Positions 35,801-45,017 of a DNA stretch of 64,000 nucleotides are shown here, piece after piece. Under the pieces are notes generated by a model that worked only from the letters and a program-made list of their open reading frames with translations, had not been told where the DNA came from and did not search any database. The position numbers and the translations under genes were made by a program. Positions within the stretch are counted from its first letter, which is position 1. Every line of letters starts with the position of its first letter. The stretch is from the NCBI RefSeq assembly GCF_003851685.1, contig NZ_CP027727.1, positions 1,054,001-1,118,000 on the forward strand, given 5' to 3'. The stretch comes from Pseudomonas sp. R5-89-07 (GTDB lineage: Bacteria > Pseudomonadota > Gammaproteobacteria > Pseudomonadales > Pseudomonadaceae).

Positions 35801-36710
35801 GTACGTGAAGCTGCCTGCGGTCGATCCGACCGTACAGGCGGACGAGAACGCGCCGGACCCGCTGGCCGATATCGACCCCAAGGATATCCCAGCAATGGAT
35901 ATCGCCATCGATCAACTGTTCCAGGGCCCGGACCTGGTGGGCGCGTGGTCGCTGAAAATCCGGCCGACCGCCAAGGGCCTGGCCTTCAACAACCTGGCCC
36001 TGGGCCTCAAAGGCATGCAGCTCAACGGTGCCGGTGGTTGGGAAGGCGCGCCGGGGGCCAGCAGCAGTTGGTACAAAGGGCGGTTGGACGGCAAGAACAT
36101 TGCCGACGTGCTCAAGGGTTGGGGCTTTGCGCCCACAGTCACCAGCGAGGACTTCCATCTGGACGTGGATGGCCGTTGGCCGGGTTCGCCCGCCTGGGTC
36201 GGGCCCAAGCGGTTCTCCGGTAGCCTGGATGCAGCGTTCCGTAAAGGCCAGTTCGTGGAAGTGGAGGGCGGCGCCCAGGCACTGCGGGTGTTCGGCCTGC
36301 TTAACTTCAACTCCATTGGCCGCCGTTTGCGCCTGGACTTCTCCGACCTGCTCGGCAAGGGGCTGAGCTACGACCGGGTCAAGGGCTTGCTGGCCGCCAG
36401 CGATGGTGTGTTCGTGACCCGTGAACCCATCACCATGACCGGGCCGTCCACCAATCTTGAGCTGAACGGCACCCTGGACCTGGTAGCCGATCGCGTTGAT
36501 GCCAAGTTGCTGGTGACGCTGCCGGTCACCAATAACCTGCCCATCGCGGCGTTGATCGTCGGCGCACCGGCCATTGGTGGCGCGTTGTTCCTGATCGACA
36601 AGTTGATCGGCGACCGGGTGTCGCGCTTCGCCAGCGTGCAGTACACCGTGCAAGGCCCCTGGAAAGACCCGAAAATCACCTTCGACAAGCCATTTGAAAA
36701 GCCAAACTGA
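32895..36710 (+). CDS. yhdP: YhdP family envelope protein (AsmA-like, DUF3971)
   Basis: A 1271-aa protein with one N-terminal membrane segment (about 15-35, WGLGLCALLLVLAAVYVSLG) and a very long periplasmic part made of beta-rich repeats, with the AsmA-type C-terminal region (from about 1080, GGAQALRVFGLLNFNSIGRRLRLDFSDLLGKGLSYD). YhdP, TamB and YdbH are thought to form bridges for phospholipid transport to the outer membrane. The length matches the E. coli homologue. It lies in the usual order after rng and before the nitrilase gene. Confidence 0.93.
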   Translation: MERLIRFFAALTRWGLGLCALLLVLAAVYVSLGRELIPLVAEYRAEVETKAQAAVQMPVHIGSLEGRWSGFAPIVLAHDVMVGEGNSALRLDQVEVVPDLWASLMAREVRIAHLQVSGLQLSVKEDKDGHWALQGLPVQDDQPLDPQQLLTRMQMVKRVSVLDSQLTLQPFDRAPVTVTYVGLSLHTGMSRQRLDARLTLPDGQPLALSLRSRIRASQWKDAEVEAYLSLPQSDWAKWIPSTLTQQWKLTQLKAGGEFWLSWANGTVQSAVVRLNSPQVKGSYAERKPVHIENLALTAYVQRSDGGLKVLFDSLAMNIGDTRWQSRLQLQQSLANDKDQEVWKLQADRLDLTPITPLLNALAPLPEGFAKAVEQLKATGLLRNVLVDFRPQDTTDQKVSFAANLERVGFDAYFGAPAARNVSGSISGDLGHGELRMDSKDFSLHLFPIFAKPWQYIQANARLTWKLDKQGFTLIAPYIKVLGEEGNVAADFLIRLHFDHSQEDYMDLRVGMVNGDGRFTPKYLPAVLSPALDEWLRTAILKGAVDEGFFQYQGSLSHNAPPASRNISLFFKVHDAELAFQPGWPHVSKVNGEVFVEESGVRILASKGQLLDTQVKDVYVNIPHAPTGKDSHLLLTGGFSGGLGDGLKILQEAPIGTASTFAGWKGEGDLQGSLDLDVPLAKGTEPKIVVDFKTDKARLQLAEPTLDLTQLKGDFRFDSAKGLSGQNISAQAFDRPINAQIFAEGKPGNISTRVTAKGQVTVKRLTDWLKISQPLPLSGDIPYQLQVILDGADSQLMVSSNLKGVAVDLPAPFGMPASQGRDSTFRMTLQGAERRYWFDYGELANFTFAAPPDNFNDGRGELFLGDGDAVLPGAKGLRIRGVLSELDIDPWKKLANRYAGNDPGGSAKQLLSGADFKVGKLTGFGTQFDQVKLQLDRKPVAWGLQFDSQQAKGTVNLPDAKGAPIAINLQYVKLPAVDPTVQADENAPDPLADIDPKDIPAMDIAIDQLFQGPDLVGAWSLKIRPTAKGLAFNNLALGLKGMQLNGAGGWEGAPGASSSWYKGRLDGKNIADVLKGWGFAPTVTSEDFHLDVDGRWPGSPAWVGPKRFSGSLDAAFRKGQFVEVEGGAQALRVFGLLNFNSIGRRLRLDFSDLLGKGLSYDRVKGLLAASDGVFVTREPITMTGPSTNLELNGTLDLVADRVDAKLLVTLPVTNNLPIAALIVGAPAIGGALFLIDKLIGDRVSRFASVQYTVQGPWKDPKITFDKPFEKPN

Positions 36711-36758
36711 GAGGCGGTGGAGTAGCATGGCCCCATGCCCTTTATGGAGTGTCGGCCC

Positions 36759-37607
36759 ATGTCCTTTGCGGTAATCCAAATGGTCAGCCAGAGTGATGTG
36801 CTGGCTAACCTGGCCCAGGCACGCCGCCTGCTGGAACGAGCGGCGGCGGATGGCGCCAGGCTTGCGGTACTGCCGGAAAACTTCGCCGCCATGGGCCGCC
36901 GTGACATGGCCGATATCGGTCGCGCGGAGGCCTTGGGTGAAGGTCCGATCCTGCCATGGTTGAAACAGACCGCTCGCGACCTCACCTTATGGATAGTGGC
37001 CGGCACCGTGCCGTTGCCCCCCAGGGACCAACCGAACGCCAAACCCAACGCCTGTTCGCTGCTGATCGACGACCGCGGTGAAATCGCCGCTCGTTATGAC
37101 AAGCTGCACTTGTTCGATGTGGATGTGGCGGATGCCCGGGGTCGTTATCGCGAATCCGACGACTATGCTTTCGGAAGCAACGTGGTGGTGGCGGACACGC
37201 CGGTGGGGCGACTGGGGCTGACGGTGTGTTACGACCTGCGCTTTCCTGAACTGTACAGCGAGCTGCGTGCGGCCGGGGCTGAGTTGATCAGCGCGCCCTC
37301 AGCGTTTACGGCGGTGACCGGCGCTGCGCATTGGGACGTGCTGATTCGTGCACGTGCCATCGAGACCCAGTGTTACCTGCTGGCGGCTGCCCAGGGCGGT
37401 GTGCATCCGGGGCCACGAGAAACCCATGGGCATGCAGCGATTATCGACCCTTGGGGGCGTGTATTGGCTCAACAGGATCAAGGCGAAGCGGTGTTAGTGG
37501 CCGAACGCGACAGCAATGAACAGGCGTCGATACGGGCGCGCATGCCGGTGGTCAATCACCGGCGCTTTTTCTCGCAGGGCGCACAGCGACCTGCTTCAGA
37601 ACGATGA
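36759..37607 (+). CDS. Carbon-nitrogen hydrolase (Nit1/deaminated glutathione amidase-like)
   Basis: A 282-aa nitrilase-superfamily amidase with the complete triad: Glu40 ([10 protein letters not shown]), Lys115 (YDKLHLFDV) and Cys157 ([13 protein letters not shown]). The sequence is closest in pattern to NIT1/YbeM, which hydrolyses deaminated glutathione; that substrate is inference. ATG 36759 has GGAG nine bases upstream; the upstream ATG adds eight residues unlike the family. It is followed closely by tldD. Confidence 0.9.
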   Translation: MSFAVIQMVSQSDVLANLAQARRLLERAAADGARLAVLPENFAAMGRRDMADIGRAEALGEGPILPWLKQTARDLTLWIVAGTVPLPPRDQPNAKPNACSLLIDDRGEIAARYDKLHLFDVDVADARGRYRESDDYAFGSNVVVADTPVGRLGLTVCYDLRFPELYSELRAAGAELISAPSAFTAVTGAAHWDVLIRARAIETQCYLLAAAQGGVHPGPRETHGHAAIIDPWGRVLAQQDQGEAVLVAERDSNEQASIRARMPVVNHRRFFSQGAQRPASER

Positions 37608-37623
37608 ATTTAAGGCCAAACCT

Positions 37624-39066
37624 ATGAGCGAGTTGTTGTCCTCAGTCAGTGAACACCTCCTGGCACCCGGTGGCGTGACCATCGAAAGTCTGCAAACCGT
37701 GCTGGGCGACCTGGCCGGCCCCGGAATCGACGCGGCCGACCTGTATTTCCAGGGGCAGATTTCCGAGTCCTGGGCGTTGGAAGACGGCATCGTCAAGGAA
37801 GGCAGTTTCAACCTTGACCAGGGCGTAGGTGTGCGCGCGCAATCCGGGGAAAAGACCGGTTTTGCTTATAGCAACGCCATTACGTTGGAGGCTCTGGGTC
37901 TCGCGGCGCGTGCGGCACGCTCGATTTCCCGCGCCGGCCAGAACGGTACGGTGCAGGCGTTCAGCACCCAGGACGTGGCGCAGTTGTACGCGCCGGACAA
38001 TCCGTTGGAAGTGATCAGCCGCGCCGAGAAGGTCGAGCTGCTCAAGCGTGTCGACGCGGCGACCCGCGCGCTGGACCCGCGTATCCAGCAGGTGACCGTG
38101 AGCATGGCCGGGGTGTGGGAGCGCATCCTCGTCGCCTCCACCGACGGCGGGCTGGCGGCAGATGTGCGACCACTGGTGCGTTTCAATGTGAGTGTGATCG
38201 TCGAGCAGAACGGTCGCCGCGAGCGCGGCGGCCATGGCGGCGGCGGGCGTACCGACTACCGTTATTTCCTCGCCGAAGACCGCGCCATGGGCTATGCCCG
38301 TGAAGCGCTGCGCCAGGCACTGGTCAACCTGGAAGCGATTCCGGCACCGGCCGGCACGTTGCCGGTGGTGCTGGGCTCGGGTTGGTCCGGTGTGCTGCTG
38401 CACGAAGCCGTGGGCCATGGGCTGGAAGGAGACTTCAACCGCAAGGGCAGTTCCGCCTACAGCGGGCGCATGGGCGAGATGGTTGCGTCCAAACTGTGCA
38501 CCATCGTCGACGACGGCACCCTGGCCGGTCGCCGTGGTTCGTTGAGTGTGGACGACGAGGGCACGCCGACCGAGTGCACCACCCTGATCGAAAACGGCGT
38601 GCTCAAGGGCTACATGCAAGACAAGCTCAACGCCCGCCTGATGGGCGTGGCACGCACCGGTAACGGTCGCCGTGAATCCTATGCGCACTTGCCCATGCCA
38701 CGGATGACCAACACCTACATGCTCGGCGGCCAAAGCGATCCGGCAGAAATCATTGCTTCGGTGAAGCGCGGCATCTACTGCGCCAACCTCGGCGGCGGGC
38801 AGGTGGATATCACCAGCGGCAAATTCGTGTTCTCCACCAGCGAGGCGTACTTGATCGAAGACGGCAAGATTACCGCGCCGGTCAAGGGTGCGACGTTGAT
38901 TGGCAATGGGCCGGAGGCCATGAGCAAGGTGTCGATGGTTGGCAACGACCTGTCGCTGGACAGCGGCGTGGGGACGTGCGGGAAGGATGGACAGTCGGTG
39001 CCGGTGGGCGTGGGCCAACCGACGTTGAAGATCGATGCGATCACCGTGGGTGGCACCGGGTCTTAA
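37624..39066 (+). CDS. tldD: Metalloprotease TldD
   Basis: A 480-aa subunit of the TldD/TldE (PmbA) heterodimeric protease, which trims peptides such as microcin B17 precursor and degrades CcdA in E. coli. The zinc motif [11 protein letters not shown] (260-270) is intact (HExxxH). ATG 37624 gives [17 protein letters not shown]. Its partner pmbA lies 675 bases downstream on the same strand, with darP on the opposite strand between them. Confidence 0.96.
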   Translation: MSELLSSVSEHLLAPGGVTIESLQTVLGDLAGPGIDAADLYFQGQISESWALEDGIVKEGSFNLDQGVGVRAQSGEKTGFAYSNAITLEALGLAARAARSISRAGQNGTVQAFSTQDVAQLYAPDNPLEVISRAEKVELLKRVDAATRALDPRIQQVTVSMAGVWERILVASTDGGLAADVRPLVRFNVSVIVEQNGRRERGGHGGGGRTDYRYFLAEDRAMGYAREALRQALVNLEAIPAPAGTLPVVLGSGWSGVLLHEAVGHGLEGDFNRKGSSAYSGRMGEMVASKLCTIVDDGTLAGRRGSLSVDDEGTPTECTTLIENGVLKGYMQDKLNARLMGVARTGNGRRESYAHLPMPRMTNTYMLGGQSDPAEIIASVKRGIYCANLGGGQVDITSGKFVFSTSEAYLIEDGKITAPVKGATLIGNGPEAMSKVSMVGNDLSLDSGVGTCGKDGQSVPVGVGQPTLKIDAITVGGTGS

Positions 39067-39078
39067 GCCCGCAAGCTT

Positions 39079-39101
39079 CGGGTGGCGAAGGTCGCCACCC
39101 G
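39079..39101. terminator. Hairpin between convergent tldD and darP
   Basis: CGGGTGGCG and CGCCACCCG form a perfect 9-bp stem with a five-base loop. There is no T-run on either side, so it is a weak or rho-assisted bidirectional terminator at best. Confidence 0.45.
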
Positions 39102-39111
39102 GGGAAGAGGA

Positions 39112-39633
39112 TCAGCGCAGACCGCGTTGAGTCTCGTCCAGCTCACGGATGTATTTGAAGATTTTACGGCTGGTGGCCGGCGCCTTGTTATGCGCCTGTT
39201 CGTGTTGGGCCTGACGGATCAGGGAGCGCAATTGCTGGCGGTCCGCATCCGGGTAGTCCAATACGAATTTTTCCAGCACGGCGTCATCGCCCGAGATCAG
39301 GCGGTCACGCCAGCGCTCCAGGTTATGGAAGCGCTCGTTGTACTGGCGAGTGGAGGCATCGGTTTGATCGAGCAGGGCCAGAATGGCGTCAGTGTCCTGA
39401 TCGCGCATCAGCTTGCCGATAAACATGATGTGCCGTTTGCGCGCGATATTCGCGGTGTGCTTAGGCGCATCGGCCAAGGCCCGACGCATTTCGTCGGTCA
39501 GTGGCAGTTTGGCAATCAAGTCCTTTTTGAGCGTTGTAAGACGCTCGCCAAGGTCAACCAGAGCATGCAGCTCACGTTTGACCTGGGTTTTGCTTTTCTC
39601 CCCATCGAGGGAGTCGTCGTAAGAATCAACCAT
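39112..39633 (-). CDS. darP: Ribosome-associated protein DarP (YjgA, DUF615)
   Basis: A 173-aa helical, highly charged protein. The N-terminal [18 protein letters not shown], the middle [34 protein letters not shown] and the C-terminal [33 protein letters not shown] are characteristic of YjgA (DarP), which binds pre-50S particles and promotes late assembly. ATG 39633 is chosen; the frame extends five codons to a TTG. It lies opposite to, and between, tldD and pmbA. Confidence 0.92.
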   Translation of the reverse strand: MVDSYDDSLDGEKSKTQVKRELHALVDLGERLTTLKKDLIAKLPLTDEMRRALADAPKHTANIARKRHIMFIGKLMRDQDTDAILALLDQTDASTRQYNERFHNLERWRDRLISGDDAVLEKFVLDYPDADRQQLRSLIRQAQHEQAHNKAPATSRKIFKYIRELDETQRGLR

Positions 39634-39741
39634 GGTGGCAGTCCGCAAAGAAACGCCGCCATGATAACCAGTCGGGGGCCGCTTGTCCGGCCCGGTCGCT
39701 CGATGGCCTTAACCGAGAGCAGAATTTGAGTGGAGAAAACC

Positions 39742-41088
39742 ATGAGTGCAGCCCAAAGCGTCGGTCCACAAGCGTTACCGGCACTGCAGGAACAAGTCGA
39801 GCAGATCCTTGCCGAGGCCAAGCGCCAGGGGGCCAGCGCCTGTGAAGTCGCGGTGTCGCTGGAGCAGGGGCTGTCGACTTCGGTGCGTCAGCGGGAAGTG
39901 GAAACCGTAGAATTCAATCGCGACCAGGGGTTTGGTATTACCTTGTATGTGGGCCAGCGCAAAGGTTCGGCCAGTACCTCGGCCAGTGGCTCTGAAGCGA
40001 TTCGCGAGACCGTCGCCGCCGCGTTGGCCATTGCCAAGCACACCTCCGAGGATGAAAGCTCAGGCTTGGCCGACAAAGCACTGATGGCCAAGGATCTGCA
40101 GGATTTTGACCTGTTTCACGCCTGGGACATCACGCCCGAGCAAGCCATCGAGCAGGCGTTGACCTGCGAAGCCGCGGCATTCGACGCCGATCCTCGCATC
40201 AAGAACGCCGATGGCACCACGTTGAGTACCCACCAGGGTTGCCGTGTCTACGGTAACAGCCATGGTTTTATCGGTGGCTACGCTTCCACGCGTCACAGCC
40301 TCAGTTGCGTCATGATCGCCGAAGCCAACGGCCAGATGCAGCGTGACTACTGGTACGACGTGAACCGCCAAGGCGAGTTGCTGGCAGACCCGGTGAGCAT
40401 TGGCCAACGGGCTGCGCAGCGTGCAGCCAGCCGTTTGGGCGCACGCCCGGTGCCCACGTGCGAAGTGCCGGTACTGTTTTCCGCTGAACTGGCCGGTGGC
40501 TTGTTCGGCAGTTTTCTCGGGGCGATTTCCGGTGGCAACCTGTACCGCAAATCGTCATTCCTGGAAGGCGCGATCGGCCAGAAGCTCTTCCCTGAGTGGC
40601 TGACCATCGATGAGCGTCCGCACCTCATGCGCGCCATGGGCAGCGCCTCGTTCGACGGCGATGGCCTGGCCACGTATGCCAAACCGTTCGTCGAGAAGGG
40701 CGAGTTGGTGTCTTATGTGCTGGGCACTTACGCCGGTCGCAAGCTTGGCTTGCCCAGCACCGCCAACTCCGGCGGCGTTCACAACCTGTTCGTGACCCAT
40801 GGCGATGACGACCAGGCGGCGCTGCTGCGCCGCATGGGACGCGGCCTGCTAGTGACCGAGTTGATGGGCCACGGCCTGAACATGGTGACCGGTGACTATT
40901 CCCGCGGTGCGGCAGGATTCTGGGTGGAAAACGGTGAGATCCAGTTTGCTGTCCAGGAAGTAACCATCGCCGGCAACATGCGCGATATGTTCAAACAGAT
41001 CGTTGCGGTGGGTAACGATCTTGAGCTGCGCAGCAATATTCGCACGGGCTCCGTGTTGATCGAACGGATGACGGTCGCCGGTAGCTGA
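39742..41088 (+). CDS. pmbA: Metalloprotease PmbA (TldE)
   Basis: A 448-aa partner of TldD. It keeps the family fold (ACEVAVSLEQGLSTSVRQREVETVEFNRDQGFGITLY; GSFLGAISGGNLYRKSSFLEGAIGQ) but lacks the HExxxH zinc motif, as is normal for TldE. ATG 39742 has GGAG six bases upstream. It ends before a strong terminator. Confidence 0.95.
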   Translation: MSAAQSVGPQALPALQEQVEQILAEAKRQGASACEVAVSLEQGLSTSVRQREVETVEFNRDQGFGITLYVGQRKGSASTSASGSEAIRETVAAALAIAKHTSEDESSGLADKALMAKDLQDFDLFHAWDITPEQAIEQALTCEAAAFDADPRIKNADGTTLSTHQGCRVYGNSHGFIGGYASTRHSLSCVMIAEANGQMQRDYWYDVNRQGELLADPVSIGQRAAQRAASRLGARPVPTCEVPVLFSAELAGGLFGSFLGAISGGNLYRKSSFLEGAIGQKLFPEWLTIDERPHLMRAMGSASFDGDGLATYAKPFVEKGELVSYVLGTYAGRKLGLPSTANSGGVHNLFVTHGDDDQAALLRRMGRGLLVTELMGHGLNMVTGDYSRGAAGFWVENGEIQFAVQEVTIAGNMRDMFKQIVAVGNDLELRSNIRTGSVLIERMTVAGS

Positions 41089-41104
41089 CCCGCAACGCTT
41101 CACC

Positions 41105-41145
41105 AAAAAAAGGCGCGCCATATGAATGATGGCGCGCCTTTTTTT
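41105..41145 (+). terminator. Strong rho-independent terminator after pmbA
   Basis: AAAAAAAGGCGCGCCAT and ATGGCGCGCCTTTTTTT form an 11-bp GC-rich stem plus the A/T tract, 16 bases after the pmbA stop. Confidence 0.92.
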
Positions 41146-41202
41146 GTGGCTCCGATAGAGAGGATTGAATCAGTCATCCTTGTTTGATTCTTAATATCAT
41201 TT

Positions 41203-41221
41203 AATAATGAATATCATTACT
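41203..41221 (+). promoter_or_regulatory. Fur box before the fagA-fumC-orfX-sodA operon
   Basis: AATAATGAATATCATTACT matches the 19-base Fur consensus GATAATGATAATCATTATC at 14 positions. Further ATATCAT / TAATAATG repeats extend the site on its left (41192-41210). It ends 15 bases before the fagA ATG, as expected for iron-repressed transcription. Confidence 0.75.
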
Positions 41222-41236
41222 GAATGAGTGTGGATC

Positions 41237-41632
41237 ATGAGTTCTGTCTTGCATGAGGACCCGTACCTGGAAAGTTGGCGGTGGATGAGTCGTCAGATCC
41301 GTTGCGGGCTCGATCCTAATGAACCTCGCCTGATCGAACATTACCTCAGTGAGGGGCGCTACCTGGCGTGTTGCACCGCCACCCATCCATGGACCATCGC
41401 CGAAACGTCATTTCGCCTGCTCATCGATACCGCCAACGATATCGCGCTGCCCTGGCATTGGCGCTCCCTGTGCCTGGACCAGGCTTGGCGCCCACTGCGT
41501 GATCTGGAAAAACTCTCCCAGTGCGCCTGCCGCCTCAAGCGCTGGCAGGCCTTTGCCTGGCAATTGGCAACCTGCCAACTGCTGCCATCCCTCTCTCACT
41601 CCGACTTGGTGCAAGGATCTAACGATGAGTAA
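41237..41632 (+). CDS. fagA: FagA, Fur-associated gene product of unknown function
   Basis: A 131-aa protein, first of an operon with fumC, a small gene and Mn-superoxide dismutase. This order is the known fagA-fumC-orfX-sodA operon of P. aeruginosa, which is switched on in low iron. The protein is rich in Trp, Leu and Cys (LESWRWMSRQIRCGLDPNEPRLIEHYLSEGRYLACC), with no signal peptide or known domain. The biochemical role is unknown. Its stop lies eight bases inside the start of fumC, so the two are translationally coupled. Confidence 0.85.
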   Translation: MSSVLHEDPYLESWRWMSRQIRCGLDPNEPRLIEHYLSEGRYLACCTATHPWTIAETSFRLLIDTANDIALPWHWRSLCLDQAWRPLRDLEKLSQCACRLKRWQAFAWQLATCQLLPSLSHSDLVQGSNDE

Positions 41633-43001
41633 TAGTCGTATCGAACGCGACAGCATGGGCGAACTGCAAGTGCCCGCCGAGGCCTTGTACGGTGCGCAGA
41701 CCCAACGCGCGGTCAATAACTTTCCTATCAGCCATCAGCGCATGCCGGCGCAGTTTATCCGCGCGCTCGTTCTGGCCAAGGCCGCTGCTGCCAGGGCCAA
41801 CGTCGACCTCAAGCAGATCAGCGAAGGGCAGGGCAAGGCGATTGTCGATGCCGCCCAAGGCTTGCTGGAAGGCGACTATATGCAGCACTTCCCGGTGGAT
41901 ATCTTCCAGACCGGCTCCGGCACCAGCTCCAACATGAACGCCAACGAAGTGATTGCGACCCTGGCCAGCCGTTTGCTGGGCGAGGTGGTGAACCCCAACG
42001 ACCACGTCAACTGTGGGCAAAGCAGCAACGACATCATCCCGACCACCATTCACGTCAGCGCGGCGCTGGTGCTGCACGAGCAAACACTGCCGGCCTTGCT
42101 GCACCTGGTGCAGGTGATCGAGCAAAAGGCCGAAGCGGTTCACCCGTTCATCAAGACCGGCCGCACTCACTTGATGGATGCCATGCCGGTACGCATGAGC
42201 CAGGTGCTCAATGGCTGGGCACAGCAGCTCAAGGCCAATGTCGGCCACCTGCAAGACCTGTTACCGGCGCTGCAGGCGCTGGCTCAGGGCGGCACGGCGG
42301 TAGGCACCGGCATCAACGCACACCCTGAATTCTCTACACGTTTCAGCCAGCACTTGAGCCAGCTGACCCAAGTGAAGTTCACGCCGGGCAAGAACCTGTT
42401 TGCGTTGATCGGCTCCCAGGACACCGCCGTCGCCGTCTCCGGTCAGTTGAAAGCGACCGCAGTATCGCTGATGAAGATCGCCAACGACTTGCGCTGGATG
42501 AATTCCGGCCCGTTGGCCGGCCTCGGTGAAATCGAGCTGGAAGGCCTGCAGCCGGGCTCTTCGATCATGCCTGGCAAGGTCAACCCGGTGATCCCGGAAG
42601 CGACGGCCATGGTTGCCGCGCAGGTCATCGGCAATGACACGGTGATCACCGTTGCCGGTCAATCTGGCAACTTCGAGCTGAACGTGATGCTGCCGATCAT
42701 CGCCCAGAACCTGCTCAGCAGCCTTCAATTGCTGGCCAATTCCAGTCGCCTGCTGGCGGACAAGGCCATCGCCACCTTCAAGGTGAATGAAGCCAAGCTC
42801 AAGGAGGCGCTGTCGCGCAACCCGATTCTGGTCACTGCCCTTAATCCGATCATTGGTTACCAAAAGGCCGCCGAAATCGCCAAGCAGGCGTATCAGCAGG
42901 GTCGCCCGGTCATCGATGTCGCCCTTGAACACACCGACCTGCCGCGTAGCCAACTGGAAGTCCTGCTGGACCCGGAAAAGCTCACGGCGGGCGGCGTGTA
43001 A
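41625..43001 (+). CDS. fumC: Class II fumarate hydratase
   Basis: A 458-aa iron-independent fumarase that interconverts fumarate and malate in the TCA cycle. It has the superfamily signature GSSIMPGKVNPV (about 313-324), TGSGTSSNMNANEV (about 96-109) and GRTHLMDAMPVRMSQ. ATG 41625 gives MSNSRIERDSMGELQVP. In the Fur-controlled operon it replaces iron-sulfur class I fumarases when iron is short. Confidence 0.97.
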   Translation: MSNSRIERDSMGELQVPAEALYGAQTQRAVNNFPISHQRMPAQFIRALVLAKAAAARANVDLKQISEGQGKAIVDAAQGLLEGDYMQHFPVDIFQTGSGTSSNMNANEVIATLASRLLGEVVNPNDHVNCGQSSNDIIPTTIHVSAALVLHEQTLPALLHLVQVIEQKAEAVHPFIKTGRTHLMDAMPVRMSQVLNGWAQQLKANVGHLQDLLPALQALAQGGTAVGTGINAHPEFSTRFSQHLSQLTQVKFTPGKNLFALIGSQDTAVAVSGQLKATAVSLMKIANDLRWMNSGPLAGLGEIELEGLQPGSSIMPGKVNPVIPEATAMVAAQVIGNDTVITVAGQSGNFELNVMLPIIAQNLLSSLQLLANSSRLLADKAIATFKVNEAKLKEALSRNPILVTALNPIIGYQKAAEIAKQAYQQGRPVIDVALEHTDLPRSQLEVLLDPEKLTAGGV

Positions 43002-43027
43002 TCCCGACCCTGCTTTGGAGGCTCACT

Positions 43028-43456
43028 ATGGAGCACTGGAAACGCACGATCGAACGGGCCAATCGCTGCTTTATGGCGGGCGAGTTGGTTGATGCCCGCG
43101 AGGCCTACTTGCAAGCGCTGGCCCTGGCCCAGGTGTTGTTCGAACGCTGGGTGGACGCCGACGAAGCAGTGGCGGCTTGCGTCATTTCCCATCACAACCT
43201 GGCAGACCTGCACCTGCGCCTCAACCAGCCTGAAGAAAGCGCGGAATACCTCTGCGCCATTCACCAGCGCCTGCTGCAAACCATGCAGGACCCCCGCCTC
43301 AGTTCGAAGTTGCGCGAGGCAGCGTTGCGCCAGAGCAGCAAAACCTATATCGAGCTGTTGAATTTCATCAGTGATCACGGCGAATACCCGCGCACCCATC
43401 GCCTGCTGGGCGCTGCCGCGACGCAACCGGCCACCTCTCACTATGGAGCACATTGA
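43028..43456 (+). CDS. OrfX-type helical protein in the fumC-sodA operon
   Basis: A 142-aa protein with repeat-like helices ([49 protein letters not shown]), spaced like tetratricopeptide repeats. That suggests a protein-protein contact role. In P. aeruginosa the gene at this place is called orfX and has no defined function. It starts 26 bases after fumC and ends just before sodA. Confidence 0.85.
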   Translation: MEHWKRTIERANRCFMAGELVDAREAYLQALALAQVLFERWVDADEAVAACVISHHNLADLHLRLNQPEESAEYLCAIHQRLLQTMQDPRLSSKLREAALRQSSKTYIELLNFISDHGEYPRTHRLLGAAATQPATSHYGAH

Positions 43457-43457
43457 T

Positions 43458-44069
43458 ATGACCTACACCTTGCCGGCTTTGCCTTATGCCTACGATGCGC
43501 TTGAACCCCATATTGATGCGCAAACCATGGAAATCCACTACACCAAACACCACCAGACCTACATCAATAATCTTAATGCGGCGGTCGAGGGCACCGAGTA
43601 CGCGGGCTGGCCGGTGGAGAAGTTGGTTTCCAGCGTTGAAAAATTACCGGAGCAATTACGCGCTGCTGTGGTCAACCAAGGAGGCGGTCATGCCAACCAC
43701 TCGTTGTTCTGGGCGGTCATGACGCCGACAGGTGGCGGCAAGCCCGAGGGGGTGCTGGGCAAAGCTATCGACGAGCAGTTGGGTGGCTTCGACAGCTTCA
43801 AGGAGGCTTTTACCAAGGCGGCGTTGACCCGTTTCGGTAGCGGCTGGGCCTGGTTGAGTGTCACCCCGCAAAAAACCTTGGTGGTGGAAAGCAGCGGCAA
43901 CCAGGACAGCCCGCTGATGAGCGGTAACACGCCGATCCTCGGTCTGGATGTCTGGGAGCATGCCTACTACCTGCTGTACCAAAACCGACGACCGGAGTAC
44001 ATCAATGCATTCTATAGCGTCATCAATTGGCCGGAGGTTGCCGCACGCTACCAGGCTGCCTTGGCCTGA
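43458..44069 (+). CDS. sodA: Manganese superoxide dismutase
   Basis: A 203-aa cytoplasmic enzyme that dismutates superoxide. The metal ligands are His27, His81 ([10 protein letters not shown]), Asp164 and His168 ([10 protein letters not shown]). The GGHANHS context and GNQDSP are those of Mn rather than Fe enzymes. It is expressed with iron-independent fumarase under the Fur box, keeping superoxide defence working without iron. ATG 43458 gives [17 protein letters not shown]. Confidence 0.97.
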   Translation: MTYTLPALPYAYDALEPHIDAQTMEIHYTKHHQTYINNLNAAVEGTEYAGWPVEKLVSSVEKLPEQLRAAVVNQGGGHANHSLFWAVMTPTGGGKPEGVLGKAIDEQLGGFDSFKEAFTKAALTRFGSGWAWLSVTPQKTLVVESSGNQDSPLMSGNTPILGLDVWEHAYYLLYQNRRPEYINAFYSVINWPEVAARYQAALA

Positions 44070-44101
44070 CATTCAACCTATAACAAGATCTAAGGCCGAT
44101 T

Positions 44102-44995
44102 ATGGGCACTGAAACACTGGCGATTAGCAGCGTGCGATTATTTCGCTACGCGTTTGGCTCCCTGCTTGTATTAGTCGGTACGGCATTGCTGGTGGCCCAT
44201 GGGCTGGCCTGGCTCGACCTGGAACCACGCATCTTGCGCGCGCTGCAGGGCGGGGCGATCTGCGCACTCGGCACGGCGCTGGGAGCAGTGCCGGTGCTGG
44301 TGATTCGCCGGATGCCGGCGGCGTTGAGCGATACCTTGCTGGGTTTTGGCGCGGGGGTCATGCTGGCGGCGACCGCCTTTTCGCTGGTGGTGCCGGGTAT
44401 CGCCGCCGCTGAAAACCTGGGGCTCTCGCCCTGGGGCGCGGGCGGCTTGATCAGCTTCGGCATCATGCTGGGTGCCTTCGGGCTGTATCTGGTGGACCGC
44501 AAGGTCTCCGGCGCCAGCCCGGAAATGCTGGTGGGCACGCCGGATAAACCGGTTATCCCGCCGCGCATCTGGCTGTTCGTGTTTGCCATCATTGCCCACA
44601 ACATACCTGAAGGCATGGCCGTAGGCGTCTCTGCTGGCGGCGGCATGGCGGATGCCGACAGCCTCGCCATGGGCATCGCCCTGCAGGATGTACCGGAAGG
44701 CCTGGTGATTGCGCTGGTATTGGCGGGGGCGGGGATGTCGCGGATCAGGGCGTTTCTGATCGGTGCCGCATCGGGTTTGGTAGAGCCCGTCTTTGCCGTG
44801 CTGTGCGCGTGGTTGGTGAGCCTTGCCGAAGTGCTGCTGCCCCTGGGGCTGGCGCTGGCGGCTGGCGCAATGCTGTTGGTGGTGACCCATGAGGTCATCC
44901 CCGAGTCACGCCGAAACGGTCACGATAAGCTTGCCAGCCTGGGGTTGTGCATCGGGTTTTGCTTGATGATGGTGATGGACACGGCGTTGGGGTAA
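44102..44995 (+). CDS. ZIP family metal transporter
   Basis: A 297-aa membrane protein of the ZIP family, with about eight helices and the two metal-binding signatures HNIPEGMAVG (about 165-174) and QDVPEGLVIA (about 198-207). The loop between helices is short. It lies 32 bases after sodA and may be part of the iron-starvation operon; uptake of Mn or Zn to supply Mn-SOD would fit, but the metal is inferred. Confidence 0.9.
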   Translation: MGTETLAISSVRLFRYAFGSLLVLVGTALLVAHGLAWLDLEPRILRALQGGAICALGTALGAVPVLVIRRMPAALSDTLLGFGAGVMLAATAFSLVVPGIAAAENLGLSPWGAGGLISFGIMLGAFGLYLVDRKVSGASPEMLVGTPDKPVIPPRIWLFVFAIIAHNIPEGMAVGVSAGGGMADADSLAMGIALQDVPEGLVIALVLAGAGMSRIRAFLIGAASGLVEPVFAVLCAWLVSLAEVLLPLGLALAAGAMLLVVTHEVIPESRRNGHDKLASLGLCIGFCLMMVMDTALG

Positions 44996-45017
44996 GGCTT
45001 AAGCCTACAGAGACAGG

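Noticed and set aside
34839..36779. Long open frame of 646 codons antisense to yhdP
   Set aside because: It is a shadow of the GC-rich yhdP coding strand: composition is low in normal protein patterns (runs of Gln, Arg, His, Gly), no domain is seen and there is no ribosome site.
39742..41088. PmbA lacks the zinc motif of its partner TldD
   Set aside because: This is the normal state of TldE/PmbA and not a defect.
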